Shown here piece after piece: positions 1-8,591 of a DNA stretch of 64,000 bases. A program made the translations under genes and the position numbers. Location of the stretch: contig DASVDH010000035.1 of assembly GCA_036381195.1 (NCBI GenBank), positions 30,542 through 94,541 of the forward strand. The letters run 5' to 3'. Under the pieces are notes generated by a model. It worked only from the letters and a program-made list of their open reading frames with translations, had not been told where the DNA came from and did not search any database. How positions within the stretch are numbered: position 1 is the stretch's first letter; each line of letters begins with the position of its first letter. This stretch comes from RSA9 sp036381195 (GTDB lineage Bacteria > Gemmatimonadota > Gemmatimonadetes > Longimicrobiales > RSA9).

Positions 1-312
1 GGAATGGAGTGGTTCGTGCTCGAGAAGGAGCACGCGACGGGGCAGGTCCGGTTCCGGGTCGAGTCTCGCTGGCGGCCGGGGCGGTTCCCCAACTGGTGGA
101 GCCGCGTGGGCTTCGCGCTGCTCTCGCCCCACTACCATCGCGCGTGGCACCACGCGGCGCAGCGGCGCGTTTCCCTCCTCGCGCGCTTCGGCTCGCTTGA
201 GCCGCCGGTCCCGCACGACGGATCGCTGGTCCACGAGGGGCCGGAGGTGATTTACGAGACGATCCGGGGCGCACGCGGCGGCCGGCGGGACACTCGCGCC
301 AGCCGCCGGTGA
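1..312 (+). CDS. DUF1990-like protein, C-terminal part
   Basis: The reading frame is open from the first base, so the gene very probably begins upstream; the ATG at position 4 need not be the true start. The visible 103 residues carry the motif string SRWRPGRFPNWWSRVG followed by a YHRAWHHAA segment. This resembles the C-terminal end of DUF1990-type proteins, small soluble proteins of unknown role. The basic tail (GGRRDTRASRR) is probably unstructured. It ends immediately before a glycosyltransferase gene. The family call rests on a short fragment only. Confidence 0.5.
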   Translation, partial: GMEWFVLEKEHATGQVRFRVESRWRPGRFPNWWSRVGFALLSPHYHRAWHHAAQRRVSLLARFGSLEPPVPHDGSLVHEGPEVIYETIRGARGGRRDTRASRR

Positions 313-393
313 GTGGCGGCCCCGGGCAACGGCACGGCCCGCCGAATGCTCGGCGAGGAAGCGGTTTCCTGGTCCCTCGGGGCGGAGGAGGCC

Positions 394-1509
394 GTGAAGC
401 TCGTGGTCTTCGGCCTGACGGTGAGCTCGTCCTGGGGCAACGGCCACGCCACGTTGTGGCGGGCGCTGTGGCGTGCGCTCGCGCGGCGCGGCCACCGCGT
501 CGTCTTTTTCGAGCGGGACGTCTCGTATTATGCCGCGCACCGGGACCTGACTGAGCTGTCCGGAGGCGAGTTGCGGCTGTACCCGACGTGGGAGGAGGCG
601 GTGGGGCTCGCGCGGCGGCATCTGGCGGACGCGGACGTCGCGATGGTGACGTCGTACTGCCCGGACGGCGTCGCGGCCGCCGAGCTGGTGCTTTCCGCGG
701 CGCCGGGCCGGCGCGTGTTCTACGACATGGACACGCCGGTCACGCTCGACGCGCTACGGCGAGGCGAGCGGGTGGCGTACATCGGCCCCGATGGCCTGCG
801 CGACTTCGACCTGGTGCTGAGCTACACGGGCGGGGAGGCGCTCGAGGAGCTGCGTACGCGTCTGGGCGCGCGGCGTGTCGCGCCGCTGTACGGCAGCGTG
901 GATCCGGAGGTTCACCGCCCGGTGCAGCCAGATCCCCGCTACGCGGCCGATCTCTCGTACCTCGGCACGTACGCGGCTGACCGGCAGGAGGCGCTGGAGC
1001 GGCTGTTCGTCGAGCCGGCGCGGTGGCTGCCGGACAGGCGCTTTCTGGTGGGCGGAGCGCTGTATCCGCAGGACTTCCCGTGGACACCGAACATCCACTT
1101 CGTGCACCATGTCCCGCCGCCGGAGCATCCGGCGTTCTACTGCTCCTCGAGATTGACCCTGAACGTGACGCGGCGCGCGATGGCGGAGATGGGCTACTGC
1201 CCTTCCGGGCGCCTGTTCGAGGCGGCCGCGTGCGGCGTCCCGGTCGTGAGCGACGAGTGGCGCGGCCTGGACTGCTTCTTCGCGCCCGGCTCGGAGATCC
1301 TCGTCGCGCGCTCGGCGAGCGACGTCGTGGACGCACTGGGCCTCGATGCGTCCGAGCTCGCGGGGATCGCGCGGCGCGCGCGGGAGCGGGCGCTCGACGA
1401 GCACACCGCGGAGCGCCGCGTGGACGAGTTGATGGCAGCGCTCGACGGGGTGGCGGCCGGCGGGTCCCCTCCGGCCGCCGCGGGCCACAGTGGGTCCGTG
1501 GGGGTGTGA
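394..1509 (+). CDS. CgeB-like glycosyltransferase
   Basis: 371 residues if translation starts at GTG 394, which has GGCGGAGGAGG just upstream and opens with MKLVVFGLTVSSSWGNGHA, the usual first strand and glycine loop of a GT-B fold. A start at GTG 313 would add 27 poorly structured residues. The C-terminal half has the acceptor/donor-domain signature of the CgeB / glycosyl transferases group 1 family, with GRLFEAAACGVPVVSDEW near residues 270-290 and then a SASDV segment. The predicted role is transfer of a sugar from an activated donor in the cytoplasm. The coupled downstream nucleotidyltransferase suggests that both serve one glycan or glycolipid pathway whose other genes lie upstream. Confidence 0.8.
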   Translation: MKLVVFGLTVSSSWGNGHATLWRALWRALARRGHRVVFFERDVSYYAAHRDLTELSGGELRLYPTWEEAVGLARRHLADADVAMVTSYCPDGVAAAELVLSAAPGRRVFYDMDTPVTLDALRRGERVAYIGPDGLRDFDLVLSYTGGEALEELRTRLGARRVAPLYGSVDPEVHRPVQPDPRYAADLSYLGTYAADRQEALERLFVEPARWLPDRRFLVGGALYPQDFPWTPNIHFVHHVPPPEHPAFYCSSRLTLNVTRRAMAEMGYCPSGRLFEAAACGVPVVSDEWRGLDCFFAPGSEILVARSASDVVDALGLDASELAGIARRARERALDEHTAERRVDELMAALDGVAAGGSPPAAAGHSGSVGV

Positions 1510-1510
1510 G

Positions 1511-2341
1511 GTGTGGGGCATCGTTCCCGCGGCGGGCGCCGGGAGTCGCATCCAGCCGCTGGCGTTCTCCAAGGAGCTGTTGCCGGTCGGCAGCCGCAGG
1601 GATGGGGATGTCGAGCGTCCGCGCGCGGTGAGCGAGTACCTGATCGAACGGATGATCCTCGCCGGCGCGGACAGGATCTGCTTCGTGATCTCATCCGGAA
1701 AGTCGGACATCCTCGAGTACTACGGCGCGGGTGTGGAGGGCGCGCACGTCTGCTACGCGGTGCAGCCGCGGCCCGGAGGATTGTGCGACGCGATCTTCCG
1801 CGCGGTACCCTTCATCCACGAGACGGAGTCGGCCATCGTGGGCCTGCCCGACACGATCTGGTTCCCGGCCGATGCGTTGCGTGCGCTCCCGGCCGACGTG
1901 CTCGCGTTTCTCCTCTTCCCGGTCGCGCGGCCGGAGTTCTTCGATGCGGTCGTCACGGATGCGACCGGAGCGGTGCAGGAGATCCAGGTCAAGCAGCCGA
2001 ACCCCTCGACGAAGTGGGTCTGGGGCGCGTTCCGGATGCCGGGCGCCGTGCTGCACGAGCTGCACGCCCTCTGGCGCAGCCGCGGCTCGAGCGACGAGTA
2101 CGTCGGCACCCTCGTCAACGCATACCTGGCAGCGGGGGGCGTGGCGCAGGGGGTGCGCGCCGGCACCTCGTACGTGGACGTGGGGACGCTCGACGGCTAC
2201 CGCGAGGCCATCCAGCTCCTCGCACGGGAGCACGACCACGCGCGCTCACCGGTCGGCGGGGCGCGAACGCAGACGCGGCACGTCCCGGCGCCGGAGCGAG
2301 AGCCGGCGGCCTCGCGGCTCGAGGGGCGCGGGGCCGGCTGA
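1511..2341 (+). CDS. Sugar nucleotidyltransferase
   Basis: 276 residues. GTG 1511 is preferred over GTG 1490 because the family normally begins directly with the first beta strand, here WGIVPAAGAGSRIQPLAFSK. This is the NTP-transferase signature (G-x-G-x-R, then P and a conserved Lys) of glucose-1-phosphate thymidylyl/uridylyltransferase-like enzymes. A second landmark is GLPDTIWFP near residue 110, the position of the metal-binding Asp. The C-terminal YVDVGTLDGYREA is typical of family ends. It would make an NDP-sugar from a sugar 1-phosphate. It begins one base after the stop of the glycosyltransferase gene. The exact sugar cannot be read from the sequence. Confidence 0.8.
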   Translation: MWGIVPAAGAGSRIQPLAFSKELLPVGSRRDGDVERPRAVSEYLIERMILAGADRICFVISSGKSDILEYYGAGVEGAHVCYAVQPRPGGLCDAIFRAVPFIHETESAIVGLPDTIWFPADALRALPADVLAFLLFPVARPEFFDAVVTDATGAVQEIQVKQPNPSTKWVWGAFRMPGAVLHELHALWRSRGSSDEYVGTLVNAYLAAGGVAQGVRAGTSYVDVGTLDGYREAIQLLAREHDHARSPVGGARTQTRHVPAPEREPAASRLEGRGAG

Positions 2342-2845
2342 AGGCCTCCCGACGAGGTGTCTCAACACAAGGTGAGACAGGTCGTTTGCCTAACGACCTG
2401 TCGCCTGGCGTCGCGAGACGAGGCGCTGCGGCGGCGGACCAACATCCTGTGCGCCGTTCCAGGGACAGGTGTGGCATCACGTCCCGCACTCGGTGCCACG
2501 TGAGGCCGCTGCCGGACGCGCGCCGCTGCATCCGATCGGCGTGCGGGTGGCACCTCGCGGAACGCGGGTGCACCGCCTCGCCGTTGCATCACCCCATGCG
2601 GCGTATCTCTTCATGATCGTGTCACATACAGCGTCCGCGCCGGCGCGGGGTGTGCGCGCGGGACCATGGCGCGCGGAGCGCGTGGCGAAGGCGCGCGAAC
2701 CGGCCGCCCGCCCGTGCCCGTGTCGCGGGACGCGCTCTGGCCTGCGCTTTGCAAACCCGCGGCGGCGCCCCGTCGAGAGGGTGCTCTGACCGGCTTCCCG
2801 TTCGCTCTCCCCGAACAAGAACCGCGTCTGGCACGAGGAGGTGCC
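2342..2845. other. Intergenic region, no convincing gene
   Basis: About 500 bases lie between the nucleotidyltransferase and the next lipoprotein gene. The first 60 bases hold two overlapping hairpins (listed separately). The remainder has short frames in several registers, but none has a ribosome-binding site or a recognisable product. Around 2584-2630 the composition becomes less GC-rich, as expected for a promoter region, but no clean -35/-10 pair is visible. Confidence 0.5.
2358..2402 (+). terminator. Two overlapping, mutually exclusive hairpins
   Basis: The first stem is TGTCTCA (2358-2364) with TGAGACA (2373-2379), loop 8 bases. The second is GACAGGTCGTT (2376-2386) with AACGACCTGTC (2392-2402), 11 perfect pairs and a 5-base loop. 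They share bases 2376-2379, so only one can form at a time. The second is the more stable and lies 35 bases after the stop codon. There is no T-run behind it, so it is either a U-less terminator or a transcript-end stabiliser; an attenuator-like switch is also possible. Confidence 0.5.
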
Positions 2846-3436
2846 ATGCACCATCGAACGATGCTGTTGCGAGTCGTCCTGGCGCTGGCGCTGGGGCTCG
2901 TCCTCACGGCGTGCCACGGTGACGAAACCATCGTCGGGCCGTCGGCCTCGCCGCAGGCTCCCGCACCGCAGGCGACGATGGCGACCGACCCGGATGGGAA
3001 TACGTACACGATCATCGAGGGTCCGCCGCTCGGGCTGCCGCTCCAGTTGACGCGATTGATCTCGCTGGAGGGCGGGACGCTCAGCCTCCTCGGCCACACG
3101 CTCGTGGTGCCGAAGGGTGCGGTGACGAGTCCCACGCTGTTCACGATGCTCGTCGGGTTGAACGGGCACGTCGAGGTGCACCTCACTGCGCTCGTGCCCA
3201 CGCTGTTCCGCATCCTGAACATCGGCGAGCAGGGCTTCCGCAAGCCGGTGCGGCTCACGCTCAGCTACGCCAATGCCCGCAACGTGGAGGACCCGAACGA
3301 TCTCGTGATCGTGTACGTGCCCGGCTGGTGGGGCTACGACAGGGTCGAGCCGCTGCCGAGCACCGTGGACACCACTCGGAAGACGGTGACCGCGGAGCTG
3401 GACCACTTCTCCAGGTACGCGATGGCGACCAACTGA
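2846..3436 (+). CDS. Lipoprotein with ZU5-like beta domain
   Basis: 196 residues starting at ATG 2846, which has GAGGAGG upstream. The N-terminus is a lipoprotein signal: MHHRTMLLRV, a hydrophobic core, then LTAC as lipobox, so the mature protein is lipid-anchored in the envelope. After a Pro/Ala-rich linker, the segment GGTLSLLGHTLVVPKGAV resembles ZU5-type beta-sandwich domains found in bacterial surface lipoproteins. The protein ends with LDHFSRYAMATN, also typical of such domains. Its stop shares one base with the start of the TPR/HD-GYP gene, which suggests co-translation. No enzymatic motif is seen. Confidence 0.7.
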   Translation: MHHRTMLLRVVLALALGLVLTACHGDETIVGPSASPQAPAPQATMATDPDGNTYTIIEGPPLGLPLQLTRLISLEGGTLSLLGHTLVVPKGAVTSPTLFTMLVGLNGHVEVHLTALVPTLFRILNIGEQGFRKPVRLTLSYANARNVEDPNDLVIVYVPGWWGYDRVEPLPSTVDTTRKTVTAELDHFSRYAMATN

Positions 3437-5091
3437 TGGGCAGCAGGTCCCTCAGGGCGTCCACAGCGCGCCGGTCCGCCCGGCCCGCGCGGCTCGCCGA
3501 CCTGGTGGAGGCCGCGCAGGCCGCCGAGCGGGCCGGCGCGTGGGACCAGTCGCTGGCGTACTACGAGCAGGCGTTCGGCCGGCTCACGCGGGAGGGCGAT
3601 GCCGCTCGTGCGGCGGAGCTCCTGCGCTGGATCGCCACGGTGCACCGCGAGCGAGGGGATCTCGAGCTGGCGGGCGAGCTGTGTGAGGCGAGTCTCGCGG
3701 TTGCGGAGGCCAGCGGCGCGCGGGAGCACGTTGCCGCGGCGCTCAACTGCCTCGCGACGGTCGAGTTGCTCGCCGGGCGCGTGGAAGTGGCGGAATCGTT
3801 GTACTGCCGTGCCCGCGCGCTTGCCGACGAGCTCGGCGACGCGCGGCTCGGCGCGATGGTCGAGCAGAACCTGGGCACGCTCGCGAACATCCGGGGCGAC
3901 GTGGGCGGCGCGCTCTCCGCCTACACCTCCGCGCTGGAACGCTACCGCAGGCTGGGCGACCTGCGGGGCGCGGCCTGGGCCCTGAACAACATGGGCATGG
4001 CACACGTGGACCTGGGCGAGTGGGAGCTCGCGGAGGCGTGCTATGACGAGGCGTTCTCGCTGGGCGACCGGCTGCACGACACGGCGTTGCTCGGCCTGCT
4101 CGAGCTGAACCGGGCCGAGCTGCATCTGCGACGGGGCCGCTTCGACCGGGCGCGCGAGTCGTGCGATCGCGCGTTCGAGATCCACAGCCGCCTGCGCTCG
4201 CAGGCCGGGTTGGGCGAAGCGAACAAGCTGTACGGCATCCTGTACCGGGAGACGAGCAAGCCCGCGCTGGCCGACGTCCATCTGTCGCAAGCGATCGCGC
4301 TGGCGCAGCGGTGCCAGGACCGGCTGCTGGAGGCCGAAGCGCTGAGCGAGTACGCGCTCGTGCACCTTGCGGAGCAGCGCAACCGCGAGGCGCTGGAGTG
4401 CCTGAACCGGGCGCACGCGCTCTTCCGCGAGCTGGGCGCGCGGCGCGAGCTGCTGGACCTCGAGCGGCGGCTGGATCGCCTCGAGGAGACGTACCTGCGC
4501 GTGGTGCAGGCGTGGGGCGAGTCCATCGAATCCAAGGACCGCTACACGGCGGGACACTGCCAGCGCGTGGCCGACTACGCGACGATGCTCGCGGCCGCGA
4601 TCGGCTTCCAGGGACGCGACCTGACCTGGCTGCGCATGGGCGCGTTCCTCCACGATGTCGGCAAGATGGCGGTGCCGCCCGAGGTGCTGAACAAGCCGGG
4701 TGCGCTCACGGCCGAGGAATGGGAGCTGATGCGCCAGCACCCGGTCGTGGGGGACGAGATCGTCGCCGAGATGAAGTTCCCGTGGGACATCCGACCCATC
4801 GTGCGCAACCACCATGAACGGTGGGATGGCGGCGGCTATCCGGACGGGCTGCGCGGCGAAGAGATCCCGCTCACCGCGCGCATCCTGTGCGTGGCTGACG
4901 TCTTTGACGCGCTGACGACCGCGCGCAGCTACCGGCCGGCGATGGGGCGGGAGGAGGCGCTGTCCATCATGGAGCGGGACGCGGGCAAGATCTTCGACCC
5001 GCATCTGTTCCGGATCTTCCGGACGCTGGTCGAGGCAGCGCCGACGCGCGGGCCGCGGCGTCCGCGCGAGGTCCAGTTGATCGGCGTATGA
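3436..5091 (+). CDS. TPR-repeat protein with HD-GYP phosphodiesterase domain
   Basis: 551 residues. The first 350 are a long run of tetratricopeptide-like helix pairs (for example ALNNMGMAHVDLGEWELAEACYDEA). The rest is an HD-GYP domain with H374, H406-D407, H459-H460-E461 and G467-Y468-P469. HD-GYP enzymes hydrolyse cyclic di-GMP using a bi- or trinuclear metal centre, and the metal-binding residues look intact. There is no membrane segment, so it is cytoplasmic. The TPR region probably senses a protein partner in place of a receiver domain. The start codon overlaps the stop of the lipoprotein gene (TGATG). Confidence 0.88.
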   Translation: MGSRSLRASTARRSARPARLADLVEAAQAAERAGAWDQSLAYYEQAFGRLTREGDAARAAELLRWIATVHRERGDLELAGELCEASLAVAEASGAREHVAAALNCLATVELLAGRVEVAESLYCRARALADELGDARLGAMVEQNLGTLANIRGDVGGALSAYTSALERYRRLGDLRGAAWALNNMGMAHVDLGEWELAEACYDEAFSLGDRLHDTALLGLLELNRAELHLRRGRFDRARESCDRAFEIHSRLRSQAGLGEANKLYGILYRETSKPALADVHLSQAIALAQRCQDRLLEAEALSEYALVHLAEQRNREALECLNRAHALFRELGARRELLDLERRLDRLEETYLRVVQAWGESIESKDRYTAGHCQRVADYATMLAAAIGFQGRDLTWLRMGAFLHDVGKMAVPPEVLNKPGALTAEEWELMRQHPVVGDEIVAEMKFPWDIRPIVRNHHERWDGGGYPDGLRGEEIPLTARILCVADVFDALTTARSYRPAMGREEALSIMERDAGKIFDPHLFRIFRTLVEAAPTRGPRRPREVQLIGV

Positions 5092-5160
5092 GAGGGGCTC
5101 GCCTGCTCGGGGCGCGGGTACCATCCCGCGAAGCATTCCGGAACGCAGGAGGGGAGCCCC

Positions 5161-5823
5161 GTGTGTGGGAGATTCACGCTCGCGAGCACGCCGGAGGAGC
5201 TGGCGGCAGAGTTCGGCCTGGCCGGGGTGCCGGGCGAGTATCGGCCGCGCTACAACATTGCGCCGAGCCAGCCGGTGGCGGTGCTGTTGCCGGGCAAGGG
5301 CGGGCCGCAGCTCCGCTTCCTGCGCTGGGGGTTGGTACCCTTCTGGGCGGACGATCCGGCCATTGGCCACCGAATGATCAACGCGCGGGCGGAAGGGCTG
5401 GCCACGCGGCCCGCCTTCCGGAGGCCGTTCGAGCGGCGGCGGTGCCTGGTCCTGGCGGATGGCTTCTACGAGTGGCGGCGCGATCCGGGAGGGAAGACGC
5501 CGATGCTGGTCCGGCTCGCGAGCCATCGGCCCTTCGCGCTGGCGGGGCTCTGGGACCGCTGGGTTCCCCGGGATGGCGGCGAGCCGCTCGACTCGTGCGC
5601 CATCGTGACCACGGAGGCGAGCCCGCTCCTGCGGCCGATCCACGACCGCATGCCGGTCATCCTGGATCGCGGCGAGCGCGAAGAGTGGTTGACGCGCGAG
5701 ACGTCCCCGGATCGGCTCCGGGCGCTGCTGCGGCCGTACGGGGGCGAGCTCGAGGCCTACGAGGTTTCGCGCCTGGTCAACTCGCCGGAGAACGACGTGC
5801 CGGCGTGCGTGGAACCGGTCTAG
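5161..5823 (+). CDS. SRAP-family DNA-protein crosslink protein (YedK/HMCES-like)
   Basis: 220 residues starting at GTG 5161, preceded by AGGAGGGG. The second codon is the catalytic Cys (M-C-G-R-F), which becomes the mature N-terminus and forms a thiazolidine link with abasic sites in single-stranded DNA. Other family residues are present: NARAEG, the Glu in GFYEWRR, and the His in IHDRMPVIL. The length is normal for the family. It stands alone between two HD-GYP genes, with no SOS box recognised upstream. Confidence 0.93.
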   Translation: MCGRFTLASTPEELAAEFGLAGVPGEYRPRYNIAPSQPVAVLLPGKGGPQLRFLRWGLVPFWADDPAIGHRMINARAEGLATRPAFRRPFERRRCLVLADGFYEWRRDPGGKTPMLVRLASHRPFALAGLWDRWVPRDGGEPLDSCAIVTTEASPLLRPIHDRMPVILDRGEREEWLTRETSPDRLRALLRPYGGELEAYEVSRLVNSPENDVPACVEPV

Positions 5824-5944
5824 CGCGGGAGCGGGGGCCCGCCGGGGCATCGTCGCGGCGGCCGGTTCGAGGGGCGGTGGCGGCCGAGACACGCGGGCGG
5901 CCGGACGCGTGTCGGGCCGCGGGACTCCGTGGGGGATGCTTCCC

Positions 5945-7015
5945 ATGCTGAGCGACTTCGAGAACGCGCGCTTCCTGTTGGTTGACGACGAGGAGCCCAA
6001 CCTCCGGCTGCTCGAGCGGATCCTGGAACGTGCCGGCTACACGCAGTACAAGAGCACGACGGACCCGCGTGATGCACTGCCGATCTTCCTCGAGTTCGAG
6101 CCCGACCTCGTGCTGCTCGACCTGCACATGCCGCACATCGACGGCTTCGCCGTCATGGACGAGCTGCGGCACCGCATGCCCGGAGGAGCGCACGTCCCCG
6201 TCCTGGTCCTGACGGGGGATGTCAGCCCGGACGTGCGCAGGCGTGCGCTGGCGTGCGGCGCGCGGGATTTCCTGAACAAGCCGTTCGATGTGGCCGAGGT
6301 GCTGCTGCGGATCAAGAACCTGCTGGAGATGCGGTTCCTGCAGCTTCAGCTCCAACGCCAGAACGAGTTGCTCGAGCAGCGCGTGCGGGAACGGACGCGC
6401 GAGCTCGAAGGCGCCCGGATCGAGATCCTGGAGCGGCTGGCACGGGCGGCCGAGTTCCGGGATGACACCACCGGCCAGCACACGCAACGCGTGGGGCGGA
6501 TTTCCGCGCTCGTCGCGCGCTCGCTCGGGCTGCCTGCGCCGCAGGTGGACCTGATCCGCCGGGCGGCGCCGTTGCACGACGTGGGCAAGATCGGCATCCC
6601 GGATTCGATCCTGCTGCGGCCGGGACAGTTGGGGGAGCGCGAGTTCGAGGTGATGCGGACGCACACGTACATCGGCGCGCGAATCCTCTCGGGCAGCCGT
6701 TTCCCCCTCCTCGACGTGGCGGCGACGATCGCGCTCACCCACCACGAGCGGTGGGACGGCACCGGTTACCCGAAGGGGTTGAGGGGCGAGTCGATCCCGA
6801 TGGTCGGCCGCATCGTGGCGGTGGCGGACGTCTTCGATGCGCTCACGCACGACAGGCCCTACAAGGCGGCGTGGCCGGTGGAGGATGCGCTGGCGGAAAT
6901 CGAGCGCCAGGCCGGACGCCAGTTCGACCCGCAGGTCGTGGAGGCGTTCCTCGAAACGCTGCGCCGGATGGGGTTCCTGGGGAGCGGAGTGCGGGAGGCC
7001 ACGGGCGTTCAGTAG
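5945..7015 (+). CDS. Response regulator with HD-GYP output domain (RpfG-like)
   Basis: 356 residues from ATG 5945, which sits behind GGGGGA; ATG 5936 and GTG 5909 in the same frame are alternatives. The N-terminal receiver domain has D14-D15, phospho-acceptor D59, T90 and K112. A coiled-coil helix (about 125-165) links it to an HD-GYP domain with H211-D212, H266-H267-E268 and G274-Y275-P276, all intact. It should hydrolyse cyclic di-GMP when phosphorylated by a partner kinase, which is not in the window. It is the second HD-GYP protein within 4 kb. Confidence 0.92.
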   Translation: MLSDFENARFLLVDDEEPNLRLLERILERAGYTQYKSTTDPRDALPIFLEFEPDLVLLDLHMPHIDGFAVMDELRHRMPGGAHVPVLVLTGDVSPDVRRRALACGARDFLNKPFDVAEVLLRIKNLLEMRFLQLQLQRQNELLEQRVRERTRELEGARIEILERLARAAEFRDDTTGQHTQRVGRISALVARSLGLPAPQVDLIRRAAPLHDVGKIGIPDSILLRPGQLGEREFEVMRTHTYIGARILSGSRFPLLDVAATIALTHHERWDGTGYPKGLRGESIPMVGRIVAVADVFDALTHDRPYKAAWPVEDALAEIERQAGRQFDPQVVEAFLETLRRMGFLGSGVREATGVQ

Positions 7016-7128
7016 CGCCGGGGGGAACGAACGTTGCAATCACGGGTCGTCAGGCGGCGACGCGCGCCGCGCTCCTTCGGGGGCGCGGCGCTTCGTCCTC
7101 GATGGGGGACCCCGGCGCGGAGGGACGG

Positions 7129-8001
7129 ATGGCGGAACCCAGGATGCAGTCGGAGGCGAGCCTGGTCGCCGAACTGAACGACCTGCTCCAGCTCGATCAC
7201 GACGCCGTGCAGGCGTACAACATCGCGATCGACTGCGTGAGCGAGGAGCGGCTGCGTGAGCCGCTGATGGCCTTCCGGGCGGACCACGAGCGGCACATCC
7301 AGGAGCTGACGTCCCTGATCCGCGCGCAGGGCGGGATCCCCCTGGAGATCGCGCACATTCCGACGGGGATGTTCAAGTCCGCCGTGCAGCGGGCAGGCGC
7401 CACGCGCGGAGACCGCGCGTTGCTGCTGACGTTCAAGGCGAACGAGCGGCAGGTGCGGGACAAGTACCGCAGGCACGCGGACCGTGACCATCCGCCGGAT
7501 GTCCAGGCCGTGCTGGCGCGCGCGGCACTGGACGAGGAACGGCACTACGCCTGGGCGCTCGAGGTGCTGGACGAGCTGTGCGCCGGCGAGGACACCATCA
7601 TCGGGCGGATCGAGGCCGGCTTCGAACGGGGGCACAAGGCGGTTGCCGACGCGGTGGAGAACGTCGAGCGTGGGGTCATGGAGCGCATGGAGGAGGCGAG
7701 GCGCGGCGTGATGGAGGCGCCGGCACGCCTGCGCTCGGCCGCGGGCGACCGGCTCGAGCGGGCGGCCGGGGCCGTGGATCGGGTCGGCGACTGGGCCGGC
7801 GATCGCGGAGGCGTGATCGGGCGGGTGAGCCCGGTCGCACACGGCGTGGCGGGCGGCTTCGAGCGCGCGGCCGGCTACGTGCGCACCCGCGACTTCGCGG
7901 CGATGCGCAGCGATGTCGAGCGCGGGGTGGACCGGCATCCGCTCCGTGCCGCGCTCATCGCCCTCGGCATCGGCTTCCTGTTCGGCCGGATCGTTCGCTA
8001 G
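7129..8001 (+). CDS. Ferritin-like (DUF2383-type) protein with C-terminal membrane anchor
   Basis: 290 residues from ATG 7129 (GGAGGG four bases upstream); ATG 7102 and ATG 7144 are alternatives. Residues 1-150 form a helical ferritin-like unit with two ExxH motifs (ERHI near 55, EERH near 140), as in DUF2383/YciE-like proteins, where they may bind a di-metal centre. Residues 160-270 are charged amphipathic helices with heptad spacing. The last 20 residues (LRAALIALGIGFLFGRIVR) form a glycine-containing membrane helix like that of DUF883/ElaB proteins. The fusion suggests a membrane-tethered stress or metal-handling protein; the function is unproven. Confidence 0.65.
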   Translation: MAEPRMQSEASLVAELNDLLQLDHDAVQAYNIAIDCVSEERLREPLMAFRADHERHIQELTSLIRAQGGIPLEIAHIPTGMFKSAVQRAGATRGDRALLLTFKANERQVRDKYRRHADRDHPPDVQAVLARAALDEERHYAWALEVLDELCAGEDTIIGRIEAGFERGHKAVADAVENVERGVMERMEEARRGVMEAPARLRSAAGDRLERAAGAVDRVGDWAGDRGGVIGRVSPVAHGVAGGFERAAGYVRTRDFAAMRSDVERGVDRHPLRAALIALGIGFLFGRIVR

Positions 8002-8002
8002 C

Positions 8003-8028
8003 CCGGGCAGGACGCGCCTGATGCCCGG
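8003..8028. terminator. Hairpin between convergent genes
   Basis: CCGGGCA (8003-8009) pairs with TGCCCGG (8022-8028); a further GG/CC pair can form in the loop. It lies one base after the stop of the ferritin-like gene and just beyond the stop of the opposing gene. There is no T-run on either strand. It is a plausible bidirectional U-less terminator. Confidence 0.5.
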
Positions 8029-8034
8029 ACGGGT

Positions 8035-8466
8035 TCAGGCCTCGATGGGCTCGCCGAGGTCTGCGGGCGTGTGGCCCTGGAGAATCGCCGCGATGACCGA
8101 CCGGGCGTAGGACTCGGATTGCTGCTCGCGGTCCGAGCCCCGGATGTGGGCGAGCACCAGGCGCTCGCCGTTCGCGCATTCCAGCCCCACGTAGGCCGAC
8201 GGGAAGATCTCCGGCGTACCGAGCACCGATTCCGCCTCGTGCGGCACGCCTGCGACGCCCAGCCGAGCGTCCCCGCTGTCGAGCGCGTCGCGAATGCGGT
8301 CCCAGGTTTCGTCCAGGGGGAAGCGCGTCGCGGCGAGCATTGTCGGCATTCCGCTGATCAGCAGCGCGACGTCGAGCTCGACTTCCCGGTCAGCTGCGTG
8401 TACGCGGGAGGTGTAGATCACCGGGAACGGCCCGGCGAGGAAGACGGGGATGGCTGACGAGTCCAT
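8035..8466 (-). CDS. Hypothetical protein, 143 residues
   Basis: I do not recognise a family. The frame opens with ATG at 8466 and has no signal peptide or membrane helix. The sequence alternates beta-like stretches (IPVFLAGPFPVIYTSRV, ELDVALLISGMPTML) with helices, and contains a GLECANGERLVLAHI segment. Codon usage shows the GC-rich third positions of its neighbours, which supports real coding. It lies 125 bases downstream of the hydrolase gene on the same strand. Confidence 0.5.
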   Translation of the reverse strand: MDSSAIPVFLAGPFPVIYTSRVHAADREVELDVALLISGMPTMLAATRFPLDETWDRIRDALDSGDARLGVAGVPHEAESVLGTPEIFPSAYVGLECANGERLVLAHIRGSDREQQSESYARSVIAAILQGHTPADLGEPIEA

Positions 8467-8591
8467 GGCGACTCCAGACTGCAGCAGCGCGGGCCACGGC
8501 GCGCGTCTTTCGCTGCCGGGCCGCTACGTCATCTACCCGGCCGCGGACGGGATGGTTTCCCGGTGGCGGCGTTGCCATCCCGGCGCGGTCT

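Noticed and set aside
3334..6000. 888-codon minus-strand frame opposite the HD-GYP and SRAP genes
   Set aside because: Crosses three real genes and is Arg/Ala/Pro-rich without motifs.
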